Origin: Acidobacteriota bacterium
Lineage (GTDB): Bacteria > Acidobacteriota > Terriglobia > Bryobacterales > JACQDG01
Assembly: GCA_016201185.1 (NCBI GenBank)
Contig: JACQDG010000170.1
Span: 1 to 14,944 of the forward strand
DNA: 14,944 bases
Reading direction: 5' to 3'
The position numbers and the translations under genes are program-made. The notes beneath the pieces were generated by a model. The model was given only the letters and a program-made list of their open reading frames with translations, had not been told where the DNA came from and did not search any database. This document shows, piece by piece, positions 1 through 6,186 of the stretch. Numbering within the stretch: the first letter of the stretch is position 1; every line of letters starts with the position of its first letter.

Positions 1-20
1 TTTACGATTGCCAGCACAGG

Positions 21-503
21 TTATTGGACCATGCGGTGGAGCTTGGTGAGGGCTTCCTGGGCGTGGGTGTAGTCGGGATCGATTTCGAGGGCCTTTTGCC
101 AGCATTCGCGGGCGCGCGTGTAGAGTTCCTTGGCGAAATAGACCCGCCCGAGGTTGAACCAGGGGTAATGGTAGGCCTCATAGCGCGGAGCCCGGGTAGC
201 CTGCTCGAGCCACGGGATGGCGTCTTCGAGCTTTCCTTTCTCGATCAGGTAGGCGCCGATGTCGTTGTAGGGGTTGCCGAACCCCGGGTCGAGCGCAATG
301 GCTTTCTTGCATTCGCCGATGGCCTGGTCGAGCTTGCCCTGGAAGCGGTAGGTCCAGCCCAGAAAGGTGTAGGCCTCGGCGGTGGCATGCAGCTCGATGG
401 AGCGCTTGTAGAGGCTGATGGCCAGCTCCAGCTCGCCCTGCATCTGGAGCTGGTAGGCCTTGCGGAACAGCTCGAGGGCCATGTCGAAGCGCGGGTCGGC
501 CAT
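21..503 (-). CDS. Tetratricopeptide-repeat protein, 160 aa
   Basis: A small protein made almost entirely of TPR helices, with no signal peptide, so probably a cytoplasmic protein-protein interaction module. TPR-like units can be seen at about residues 9-41 (ending in AISLYKRSIEL), 45-76 (FLGW, then AIGECKKAIALDP), 77-110 (NPYNDIGAYLIEKGKLEDAI) and 114-147 (WFNLGRVY, then ARECWQKALEIDP). The LDP and IDP helix ends are typical of TPR repeats. I chose the ATG giving MADPRF because the TPR fold begins right after it. The reading frame stays open further upstream, but there it runs antisense to galU and looks non-coding. No clear Shine-Dalgarno sequence precedes this ATG, so the start is uncertain. 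The gene is divergent from galU. The partner and specific role cannot be told from sequence. Confidence 0.85.
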   Translation of the reverse strand: MADPRFDMALELFRKAYQLQMQGELELAISLYKRSIELHATAEAYTFLGWTYRFQGKLDQAIGECKKAIALDPGFGNPYNDIGAYLIEKGKLEDAIPWLEQATRAPRYEAYHYPWFNLGRVYFAKELYTRARECWQKALEIDPDYTHAQEALTKLHRMVQ

Positions 504-559
504 GGCCGTGTTGTACCGCAGAGCCGCTTTGGTTGGCAAGCCGGCTGGCAAAGCCTTAG

Positions 560-575
560 TGGCAAGCTCTTGCCA
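560..575. promoter_or_regulatory. Perfect palindrome in the TPR/galU divergent spacer
   Basis: TGGCAAG-CT-CTTGCCA is a 7-bp inverted repeat with a 2-bp centre, 30 nt upstream of the galU start. Two further direct copies of TGGCAA lie at 534-539 and 546-551. The arrangement in a 102-nt divergent spacer suggests a regulator-binding site, although a transcript hairpin is also possible. No known operator consensus is recognised. Confidence 0.4.
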
Positions 576-605
576 TTCGCAGGCGAGGCGAAGGAAACTT
601 AGACC

Positions 606-1490
606 ATGCAACGCGTCGTGCGCAAAGCCGTTTTCCCGGCGGCCGGGCTCGGCACCCGGTTCCTGCCCGCCACTAAGGCGCAGCCCAAGGAGATGCTGCC
701 GCTGGTGGACAAGCCCATCATTCAATACGGCGTGGAAGAAGCGCTGGCTTCGGGGGTGGAGAACATCATAATCGTCACCGGGCGGGGCAAGACGGCCATC
801 GAGGACCACTTCGACGTGAGCTTCGAGCTGGAGCACCAGCTCGAGTCCCAGGGGAAGACGGCGGAGCTGGAGATGGTGCGGCGGCTTTCGGAGCTGATCC
901 ACGTCTCCTACATCCGGCAGAAGGAGGCGCTGGGGTTGGGGCACGCCGTGCTTGTCACAAAGGAGCTGGTGGCCGACGAGCCTTTTGCCGTGGTGCTGGC
1001 AGACGACGTGATCTGGAGCCACCGGCCCTGCCTGCGGCAGCTCATGGACGTCTACGAGCAGACCGGACATTCCGTGCTGGCGGTGATGGAGGTTCCTGGG
1101 GAGAACATCTCCTCTTATGGGGCGATCGCCGGCGAGCCCGTGCCATTCAACGGCTCCACGGACGTTCTCTACCGCGTCGACGACATGGTGGAGAAGCCGC
1201 CGCCGGACAAGGCGCCGTCGAACTTGGCGATCATCGGCCGTTACATTCTGGAGCCGGAGATTTTCTCCTGCCTCGCCTCGACACAGCCTGGGAGCTTGGG
1301 GGAGATCCAGCTCACCGACGGCATCCGGCGGCTGATGGAGCAGCGGCCCGTTTATGCTTACCGCTTCGAAGGCGTGCGCTACGACGCCGGGGACAAGCTG
1401 GGATTCCTGAAGGCCACGGTGGAGCTCGCGCTGCGCCGGGAGGACCTGGGGCCGGCCTTCCGCAACTATCTGAAGTCGCTGCAGCTCTAA
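606..1490 (+). CDS. galU: UTP--glucose-1-phosphate uridylyltransferase GalU
   Basis: Makes UDP-glucose from glucose-1-phosphate and UTP, feeding cell-envelope polysaccharide, glycolipid and trehalose synthesis in the cytoplasm. The protein is 294 aa, normal for bacterial GalU (about 290-300). The N-terminal nucleotide-binding signature is present (AAGLGTRFLPATKAQPKEML, residues 12-31), followed by the sugar-nucleotide core with VVLADDVI, the GEIQLTDGI segment and the C-terminal YDAGDKLGFLKA segment. All are typical of GalU rather than of the related RfbA or GlmU. AAGGA at 591-595 is a plausible ribosome binding site about 10 nt before the ATG. The divergent TPR gene shares its upstream region. 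No obvious terminator follows the stop. Confidence 0.96.
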   Translation: MQRVVRKAVFPAAGLGTRFLPATKAQPKEMLPLVDKPIIQYGVEEALASGVENIIIVTGRGKTAIEDHFDVSFELEHQLESQGKTAELEMVRRLSELIHVSYIRQKEALGLGHAVLVTKELVADEPFAVVLADDVIWSHRPCLRQLMDVYEQTGHSVLAVMEVPGENISSYGAIAGEPVPFNGSTDVLYRVDDMVEKPPPDKAPSNLAIIGRYILEPEIFSCLASTQPGSLGEIQLTDGIRRLMEQRPVYAYRFEGVRYDAGDKLGFLKATVELALRREDLGPAFRNYLKSLQL

Positions 1491-1501
1491 TCCCGTTTCC
1501 C

Positions 1502-1530
1502 TTGACTTGGCGCCTCCCCAGAGATACCTT
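1502..1530 (+). promoter_or_regulatory. Candidate sigma70-type promoter for the 1584 gene
   Basis: TTGACT (-35, 5 of 6 matches) is followed after 17 nt by TACCTT (-10, only 3 of 6 matches). It lies between the galU stop and the next start, giving a leader of about 45 nt. The -35 and the spacing are good but the -10 is weak, so the call is tentative. Confidence 0.35.
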
Positions 1531-1583
1531 GGGCCAGTTGCTCAGGCCCGCGGCCTTTATTGACTCCCAGGAAGGAGCATTCC

Positions 1584-2366
1584 ATGAAAGCCAAACCCCT
1601 TTGTCCAAGATGGCTGTTCATCAGCGCGAGCTGTCTCGCCCTGGCATGCATTTCAACCCATTGCCTGGCGCAGCCGAGCGCTGCCCCGGCCCCATCGATG
1701 CTTCAGGTGATTGTCACCACGGTCAAGCCCGACATGATGCGCGACTATACCGAGCTTCTGAAAAATGAAGTCACTCCCGCGCTCAAGAAAGCCGGAGTGC
1801 CGTGGCGCGCCGTCTGGCAGACGGCTGTATTTGGCGATACCTACCAGTTCGTCAGCGTCACCCCGATCGAAAAATTTGCGCAGTATGACAGCCCCAGCCC
1901 GTTGGTCCGGGCCCTGGGCCAGGACGGCGCGGCGAGACTGCTCGAGAAGATCAGCAGGTGCGTCACCTCCACCCACTTCTACGCCGAGGTTTTTCGCAGG
2001 GACCTCAGCATCATCAAGGACACCCAGGAGCCTCCCAAAATCGCCACCGTCAGCAGGTTCCGGGTCCCGACAGGCAAGGGGCCGGAATTCGAAAACTTTA
2101 TCAAAACCGAGATCCTGCCTGTACTGAAGAAGGCCGACATCGGCGGCTACCTTGTTCATCAGGTCGCCTTCGGCGGCAGCGGGAACGACTGGGTCATATT
2201 GACGCTTTACAACAAGTTTGCAGATTTTGACGGTGGCCCGCTCCTGTTGCGTCTGTTGGGCCAGGAGGGATTCAACAAGTTTCTGGCAAAGGCGAGCGGC
2301 TTGGCCACGCAGCTCGAGAGCTCCGTCCAGCGTTACAACACGGAGTTGAGCTACTCAACCCCGTAG
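1584..2366 (+). CDS. Exported tandem alpha/beta-barrel (ABM/NIPSNAP-like) protein, 260 aa
   Basis: A Sec-type signal peptide (basic KAKPLCPRW, hydrophobic core to about residue 26, then ALA/LAQ-type cleavage near 30) is followed by two homologous units of about 105 aa. Unit 1 is residues 38-141 and unit 2 is 152-258. Each has a first strand ending in VKP or VPT, a helix with YTELLKNEVTPALKKA or FENFIKTEILPVLKKA, a second strand, and a PLVRALGQDG or PLLLRLLGQEG segment. This pattern fits the ferredoxin-like dimeric alpha/beta-barrel fold seen in ABM, NIPSNAP and Dabb proteins, here duplicated so that one chain could form the barrel. No catalytic residues are recognised, so function is unknown. 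The start is set by AGGAAGGAG at about 1569-1577; codons upstream of it lack signal-peptide character. Paralogues lie at 3016-3906 and 4929-5719 on the other strand. Confidence 0.8.
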   Translation: MKAKPLCPRWLFISASCLALACISTHCLAQPSAAPAPSMLQVIVTTVKPDMMRDYTELLKNEVTPALKKAGVPWRAVWQTAVFGDTYQFVSVTPIEKFAQYDSPSPLVRALGQDGAARLLEKISRCVTSTHFYAEVFRRDLSIIKDTQEPPKIATVSRFRVPTGKGPEFENFIKTEILPVLKKADIGGYLVHQVAFGGSGNDWVILTLYNKFADFDGGPLLLRLLGQEGFNKFLAKASGLATQLESSVQRYNTELSYSTP

Positions 2367-2388
2367 CCGGATGAGCCGCGCGGGGCTT

Positions 2389-2417
2389 GCGGGGAGGCAG
2401 GGACGCCTGCCCCCCGC
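2389..2417. repeat. Strong GC hairpin, possible dispersed palindrome or terminator
   Basis: GCGGGG-A-GGCAGG, a GACG loop, then CCTGCC-CCCCGC form a 12-bp stem with one bulged A. It lies 22 nt after the stop of the 1584 gene. No run of T follows, so it is a poor classical terminator. It looks more like a dispersed REP-type palindrome. I recall similar GGCAGGGACGCCTGCC sequences as intergenic repeats in acidobacterial and soil-metagenome DNA, but could not verify this here. Confidence 0.5.
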
Positions 2418-2427
2418 GGCCGTGCTT

Positions 2428-2436
2428 TGCTATAAG
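2428..2436 (+). promoter_or_regulatory. Extended -10 promoter for the 2462 gene
   Basis: TGCTATAAG is an extended -10 element (TGn plus 5 of 6 of TATAAT), about 26 nt before the start codon, immediately after the hairpin. No good -35 is seen, which extended -10 promoters can do without. The same TTTGCTATAA string occurs at the strong promoter before the fmdB-like gene. Confidence 0.45.
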
Positions 2437-2461
2437 AGGTGAGGTCTGCTTGCGGAGCGTG

Positions 2462-2992
2462 ATGCGGCTCGCGGTGCTCAGTGTCGCGCTACTTCTTCCC
2501 CGGGCGGTTGTGCCGGCACAGCAATCGAAGCCTGCCGGCCATTGGGATTCCTGGCAGTTCCTGGTAGGGGAATGGGTAGGCGAAGGCGGCGGGCAGCCGG
2601 GCCAGGGAACCGGCAGTTTCTCCTTCCGCTTTGAGCTGCAAGGAAAGGTCCTGGTGAGAAGGAACCGCTCCGATTATCCGGCCGCCAAGGACCGTCCCGC
2701 CTACTCGCACGAGGACCTGATGATCGTCTATCCCGATCCCGGCGGCAACAGCATGCGGGCCGTCTACTTCGACAACGAAGGCCAGGTGATTCACTACACG
2801 GCGCAATTCTCCCCGGATCAGAAAACCCTGACGTTCCTCAGCGACGTCGCACCGGGGGCGCCGCGCTTCCGGCTGACCTACACGAAGAGCGGGGGCGCGA
2901 CCCTGGGCCTGAAATTCGACATCGCGCCACCCGGAAAGCCGGACTCGTTTTCCACTTACATCGAGGCCGTCTGCCGCAAAAAGGCCGACTGA
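2462..2992 (+). CDS. Exported lipocalin-like/DUF1579-like protein, 176 aa
   Basis: A short signal peptide (MRLAVLSVALLLP, with an APAQ-like cleavage near residues 18-21) precedes a beta-rich domain. That domain opens with WQFLVGEWVGEG, the sequence typical of DUF1579 and related lipocalin-like or nitrobindin-like barrels. Alternating strands follow (FSFRFELQGKVLVRR, MRAVYFDNEGQVIHYTAQF, FRLTYTKS), consistent with a small calyx-like barrel that might bind a hydrophobic ligand. The ligand is unknown. I chose the start at MRLAV because it begins the signal peptide and has GGAG at 2454-2457; the longer open frame to 2387 runs through the hairpin. It ends 23 nt from the stop of the convergent barrel-protein gene. 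Family assignment is by pattern only. Confidence 0.7.
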   Translation: MRLAVLSVALLLPRAVVPAQQSKPAGHWDSWQFLVGEWVGEGGGQPGQGTGSFSFRFELQGKVLVRRNRSDYPAAKDRPAYSHEDLMIVYPDPGGNSMRAVYFDNEGQVIHYTAQFSPDQKTLTFLSDVAPGAPRFRLTYTKSGGATLGLKFDIAPPGKPDSFSTYIEAVCRKKAD

Positions 2993-3015
2993 GCCGCGCG
3001 CATGAGCAAGCGGTC

Positions 3016-3906
3016 CTACTGCGTCTTGCTCCCCGCCTCCGTCGCCTTCGGCTTGGCCTTCATCGTCACGGCCGGCTTGGGGTGCCAGAAGTCGGGCGCC
3101 GCGGCCGCGACGTCTGCCGGCGGATTGCTCAGCTCCGGCAGGATGCGGGAGATGATGGTCTCCGCACCAATCACCGCTTCGCTGACGGTCTTGAGGTATT
3201 TCTGAAAGCCTTCCTGGCCCAGCAGCTTGGGCAGCGGCGTGGGGGTGGCGTCGAAATCGGCCATAGATTTGGCCAGTGTTGTCAGGTAGAAAACGGTACC
3301 CTGCTGGCCGGCCGCCGACTGGGAAACCAGCGTCGTGGGCGCCGACATTTCTCGTTCCCTGGCGGCCTTGATGGTTTTGAGCAGCTCTTCATACTCGCCG
3401 AGGTGTCCCGGCCGTATGCGCACCATGGCTGTCCGCACCCAGCGCGTTTCACCCACCATTTTGGCGTAAGACGCGGCGTCAGTGGGCGGATTGACGCTGA
3501 GGTCCCCGCGCCGCCGGCGCACTTCGGCCCGTGAACTCGCCGTGCAATTGTTGACGTCTTGCATCATCTTGGCGAAGCCAGCCGCGCCGCCCGCTGTCTT
3601 GCTGATCGCGCTCATGAACGCGTCCATCCCTTTGTCGATGTCCGCGTAGTTCTGGCGGAACGAGGTAAATTGCACGACGTTCCCTTCCCCGTAAGTGACC
3701 TCCGCCGCCAGCCACGTGTCGCCCTTGTTCTTCCGGTTAGCGTCCGCGATCTTCTTCCCCAGGGCGTCAAACTCCGCCCGCTTTTCCGGCTTCACCTTGA
3801 CGATTCCGACATCAAGGTATCCGCTGTAGAAATCCTGCATTTGCGCGAACGCCGCTGCGGCCAGCAGCACAACGCCCGCGAGGATACCGAGCCCTCTGAG
3901 TCTCAT
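3016..3906 (-). CDS. Exported tandem alpha/beta-barrel paralogue, 296 aa (intact copy)
   Basis: The signal peptide is clean (MRLRGLGILAGVVLLAAAAFAQ, cleavage after about residue 21-22). Unit 1 (about 28-137) runs from GYLDVGIVKVKPEKRAEFD to a basic VRRRRGDLS end. Unit 2 (about 156-262) runs from RWVRTAMVRIRPGHLGEYEELL through PLPKLLGQEGFQKYLKTVSE. The LGQEG motif and helix layout match the 1584 protein, so both are probably two-domain dimeric alpha/beta-barrel proteins. A flexible tail rich in Lys, Ala and Pro follows (270-296, with FWHPKP). A good AGGAGG site at 3912-3917 fixes the start. It is closely similar to the broken copy at 4929-5719, including the tail and the leader, so this is a local duplication with the cupin gene lying between. 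Function is unknown; it probably acts in the periplasm. Confidence 0.82.
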   Translation of the reverse strand: MRLRGLGILAGVVLLAAAAFAQMQDFYSGYLDVGIVKVKPEKRAEFDALGKKIADANRKNKGDTWLAAEVTYGEGNVVQFTSFRQNYADIDKGMDAFMSAISKTAGGAAGFAKMMQDVNNCTASSRAEVRRRRGDLSVNPPTDAASYAKMVGETRWVRTAMVRIRPGHLGEYEELLKTIKAAREREMSAPTTLVSQSAAGQQGTVFYLTTLAKSMADFDATPTPLPKLLGQEGFQKYLKTVSEAVIGAETIISRILPELSNPPADVAAAAPDFWHPKPAVTMKAKPKATEAGSKTQ

Positions 3907-3957
3907 ACCTGCCTCCTTTTGGCTTGAGCCTATGTTTTAGTGAGTGCGTCTATCATA
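3907..3957 (-). promoter_or_regulatory. Leader and -10 of the intact barrel gene, conserved in its paralogue
   Basis: On the minus strand TATGAT (3952-3957) is a good -10 about 46 nt before the start. The leader, including the AGGAGG, is nearly identical to that at 5720-5770, where the hexamer is TATTAT. Conservation of both the hexamer position and the whole leader supports a real promoter and a common origin. No convincing -35 is seen. Confidence 0.45.
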
Positions 3958-4041
3958 CACCAGACGCCCGCGCCGCGCCGATTTTATGGCGGCGCTCTCT
4001 GCGGGTGAAGATCGGCGGAGACCTTCTACCCCCGATCGTAC

Positions 4042-4575
4042 TCACTTCGGTGACAATACTTTGTCACCGTCGACCCGCACCACCAGGTAGTCAATCGATC
4101 CGTCGATCGCGCTAAACCAGTGTCCCACGCCCGGAGGAATAATGACGACGTCCCCCGGTCCGACCCGGCGGCTCTCACCCTTCTCCAGGGCGCTGCCGCC
4201 TACGCTGGGGCCGTTCAGCTCCGTGACGACCTTGCTGGTAGGCGCCAACCGCCGCGGATTGGCCAGCGTGCCCCCCGTCACGAGCGTCCCGGAGCCCTCC
4301 AGGATGTGGTACACCTCGGTCAACTGGTCGTGCTCGATGGCGCCCTGCGTCGCCTTTGCGGACCGATGGACGACGCCGACGCCGACGTTGTACTTTCCTA
4401 AGTCAGCCACGCGAATCTGCTGATCGGCGACGCCGTTTTCGGGCGCCCGCTTCACGGTGGCCCGAATGTCGTCGTTGCTCACATAGGTGGCCGAAGTGGG
4501 TTTCGTGTCTGCCGCCGAAAGCGCGAACAGAACGGCAACAACACCCAGCATGGCTTTCCGCATTATCCTTTGCAT
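4042..4575 (-). CDS. Exported single-domain cupin protein, 177 aa
   Basis: An N-terminal hydrophobic signal (MRKAMLGVVAVLFALSAA) precedes a cupin beta-barrel. Motif 1 is seen as HDQLTEVYHILEGSG (candidate metal ligands H82 and E87, with H90 nearby). Motif 2 is seen as GDVVIIPPGVGHWF (H152). These would place a divalent metal, often Fe, Mn or Zn, in the barrel. The substrate cannot be told. I chose the ATG at 4575 because AAAGGAGA lies 6-8 nt upstream; an ATG four codons further in is the alternative. The gene sits between the two copies of the alpha/beta-barrel paralogue, all on the minus strand. A gap of 135 nt separates it from the intact copy downstream. Confidence 0.82.
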   Translation of the reverse strand: MQRIMRKAMLGVVAVLFALSAADTKPTSATYVSNDDIRATVKRAPENGVADQQIRVADLGKYNVGVGVVHRSAKATQGAIEHDQLTEVYHILEGSGTLVTGGTLANPRRLAPTSKVVTELNGPSVGGSALEKGESRRVGPGDVVIIPPGVGHWFSAIDGSIDYLVVRVDGDKVLSPK

Positions 4576-4928
4576 GGCCCTCTCCTTTCAGAATTGCGCC
4601 TCGCACAACGCTCTCATATAGTCACGCCCACCCCCAGAACATTCTCCCCATCCTCTCAACCACTTGCCGCTCCCGGCCGCCTGCCGTCCGTCTTTTCCCT
4701 TCCTGCCCCCCGTTACAATGGGATCAGAGCCCTTTCGATGCCTCACTTTACCGAAATAATCCCGCTTGTTCCTTTGTTTTCAATCCCCGTGCTTCTTTTT
4801 CCGGCTCCTTTGGAAAACATTTTTTACCAAACAAACCCAATCCCACAAACGGACACCTATCGCCCGCGAGCCTCCACGAGCTTCACGCCCGCCGGGTAAG
4901 CCTTACTCCACCTGGATCGACGGCGCGC
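4576..4928. other. Gene-free pyrimidine-rich spacer, possible decayed or dispersed repeat
   Basis: This is 353 nt with no supportable gene. The part at 4620-4710 is strongly C/T-biased on the plus strand. The part at 4820-4862 holds an AT-rich run with ACCAAACAAACCCAATCCC. In one frame this reads as FYQTNPI, which I remember as a recurrent spurious peptide from intergenic repeats in acidobacterial and planctomycete genomes. A TTACAAT -10-like string lies at 4713-4719 on the plus strand, followed by a 53-codon open frame with no ribosome binding site. The cupin promoter should lie near 4590-4650 on the minus strand but no clear hexamers are seen. Confidence 0.4.
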
Positions 4929-5719
4929 TTACTGTGTCTTGCCCCCGGCTTCCGTAGCCTTGGGCTTGGCCTTCATCGTCATGGCCGGCTTGGGGTGCCA
5001 GAATTCCGGGGAAGCTGCAGCGATGTCTTCCGGCGGATTGCTGAGCTCCGGCAGGAAGTGCTGGATGTAGGTGTCAGTGGTTATCACCGCCTCGCTGCCG
5101 ACCTTGTTGAATTTCTGCATGCCTTCCTCACCCAGCAACTGCGGCAAGGGCGTAACGGAACCAGGGTCCAGCTCCCCGAGGGAACTTCTGAGCGACGTGA
5201 TGTAGTAGACTGCGCCCGGCTGGCCCGTCGAAGACTGCGAGACCAGCGTCGTTACCTTCGGCGAGGCCTGTTCTCTGGCGCGCTTGATGTCCTTGAGCAG
5301 GTCTTCAAACTCACCTGTTCGTCCGGGGCGCACGCGCACCAAGGTGGTCCGCAAAAAGCGCGCTTCGCCCACCATTTTGGCCAAGGCGGCCGCGTCGGTC
5401 GGGGGGTTGGAGCTGAGGTCGTCGCGCCGCCGGCGCACCTCGTTTCGCTGGCTCACAATGCAGTTGTTGAAATCCTGCAGCATCTTGGCGCCGCCGGCCG
5501 GGCCGCCCGCCGCTCGGAAGCAATCCAGTTGTCGCCCTTGTTCTTCCGGTTGGCGTCCGCCATCTTCTTATTGATGGCGTCAAACTCGGCGCGCTTTTCC
5601 GGCCTCACCTTGACGACGGCAATGTCCAGGTAGCCGCTGTAAAAGCCCTGCATTTGCGCGAACGCCGCTGCAGCGAACAGCACGGCGCCCGCGAGGATCC
5701 CGAACCCTCTGAACTTCAT
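4929..5719 (-). pseudogene. Broken tandem alpha/beta-barrel paralogue (internal deletion with frameshift)
   Basis: The N-terminal part (MKFRGFGILAGAVLF... to NWIASE) matches residues 1-69 of the intact copy at 3016-3906. The frame then shifts into a short unrelated tail that stops at 5453. A second frame, entered near 5511, continues with AGGPAGGAKMLQDFNNC and runs to the normal C-terminus (LGEEG motif, FWHPKPAMTMKAKPK tail). Aligned with the intact copy, about 34 codons plus one base (103 nt) are missing between 5512 and 5513, which explains the frameshift. Both flanks remain well conserved, so the break is recent or is an assembly error. The C-terminal piece could start at the ATG at 5483, but it has no signal peptide and no ribosome binding site. 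The normal leader with AGGAGG is intact. Confidence 0.8.
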
Positions 5720-5770
5720 ACCTGCCTCCTTTTGACTTGAGCCTATGTTTAGGTGATTGCGTCGATAATA
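5720..5770 (-). promoter_or_regulatory. Leader and -10 of the broken barrel paralogue
   Basis: TATTAT at 5765-5770 (minus strand) sits at the same distance from the start as TATGAT in the intact copy, and the leader between is nearly the same. It is divergent from the fmdB-like promoter about 50 nt away. Confidence 0.45.
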
Positions 5771-5816
5771 CACCCGGAAGGCCCTCGTGCAGCGGATTTT
5801 TTTGCAGCGCCGGGTT

Positions 5817-5825
5817 TGCTATAAT
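5817..5825 (+). promoter_or_regulatory. Extended -10 promoter of the fmdB-thrS gene set
   Basis: TGCTATAAT is a perfect extended -10 (TGn plus TATAAT). It is 41 nt before the fmdB-like start, placing transcription start near 5832. A T-rich stretch at 5797-5803 stands where a -35 would be but is not a clear hexamer. It probably drives fmdB-like, thrS and the two genes after them. Confidence 0.7.
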
Positions 5826-5835
5826 GAATTAAGTA

Positions 5836-5851
5836 CGTCTGACCTCAGACG
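5836..5851. promoter_or_regulatory. Perfect palindrome in the fmdB-thrS leader
   Basis: CGTCTGA-CC-TCAGACG is a 7-bp inverted repeat with a 2-bp centre, beginning a few bases after the expected transcription start. Its last base is the first of the GGGAG ribosome binding site (5851-5855). It could be an operator overlapping the initial transcribed region. The 2-nt centre is too short for a good RNA loop unless the inner pairs open. Confidence 0.45.
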
Positions 5852-5866
5852 GGAGCAACAAGAAGG

Positions 5867-6178
5867 ATGCCTGTTTTCGAGTATGAGTGTCTCAAGTGCG
5901 GAGGTCGGTTTGACGAGCTCCAGAAGTTTTCCGACCCGCCGCCCAAGAAGCACAACGGCTGCGGGGGGCGGGTAAAGCGCCTCCCTTCTGCTCCCGCCAT
6001 CCAGTTCAAGGGAACCGGCTGGTACGTCACTGACTACGCCCGGCGCGACAGCGGCTCCGGCGACGCCAAGAAGACCGAAGCGAAGGCTGAAGCGAAGGCT
6101 GAAGCGAAGCCGAGCAGCGAAAAATCCGCCGCCCAGAGCGAGTCGAAGCCGGCCGAGAAAGCGACCAAATCCAAATAG
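5867..6178 (+). CDS. FmdB-family zinc-ribbon protein with Lys/Ala/Glu tail, 103 aa
   Basis: The N-terminus MPVFEYECLKCGG and the SAPAIQFKGTGWYVTDYAR block (residues 41-59) are diagnostic of the small FmdB/CxxC_CxxC_SSSS zinc-ribbon family. The family was first noted next to formamidase genes; its role is unclear. The usual four cysteines are altered: C8 and C11 are kept, but the second pair reads H29-N-G-C32, a possible CCHC zinc site. Residues 65-103 are a charged, low-complexity tail. GGGAG at 5851-5855 is the likely ribosome binding site. The stop is 8 nt before thrS, so the two genes are very probably co-transcribed. Confidence 0.88.
   Translation: MPVFEYECLKCGGRFDELQKFSDPPPKKHNGCGGRVKRLPSAPAIQFKGTGWYVTDYARRDSGSGDAKKTEAKAEAKAEAKPSSEKSAAQSESKPAEKATKSK
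6077..6109 (+). repeat. 12-bp tandem repeat inside the fmdB-like gene
   Basis: GAAGCGAAGGCT is present about 2.75 times, encoding EAKA units in the low-complexity tail. It would be prone to in-frame length change by slippage. Confidence 0.8.
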
Positions 6179-6186
6179 GGCCGCGT

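Noticed and set aside
504..1070. Upstream extension of the TPR reading frame through the spacer and into galU
   Set aside because: The added residues are antisense galU sequence without TPR character; the start at 503 fits the TPR domain.
3002..3205. Plus-strand 67-codon frame resembling a lipoprotein (TAGLGC)
   Set aside because: It is wholly antisense to the conserved C-terminal tail of the 3016-3906 gene except for its first codons, so the signal-like look is a shadow.
4738..4899. 53-codon frame starting MPHFTEII after a TTACAAT element
   Set aside because: No Shine-Dalgarno sequence, a leader of only about 12 nt, and a peptide ending in a repeat-like FYQTNPI stretch; not supportable as a gene.
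4356..5633. 425-codon plus-strand frame
   Set aside because: It crosses antisense to the cupin gene, the gene-free spacer and the broken barrel gene, with low-complexity residues and no ribosome binding site or domain.
5826..6186. Possible T-box or other riboswitch before thrS
   Set aside because: Only a 7-2-7 palindrome and the fmdB-like gene lie upstream; no T-box consensus or antiterminator structure is seen.
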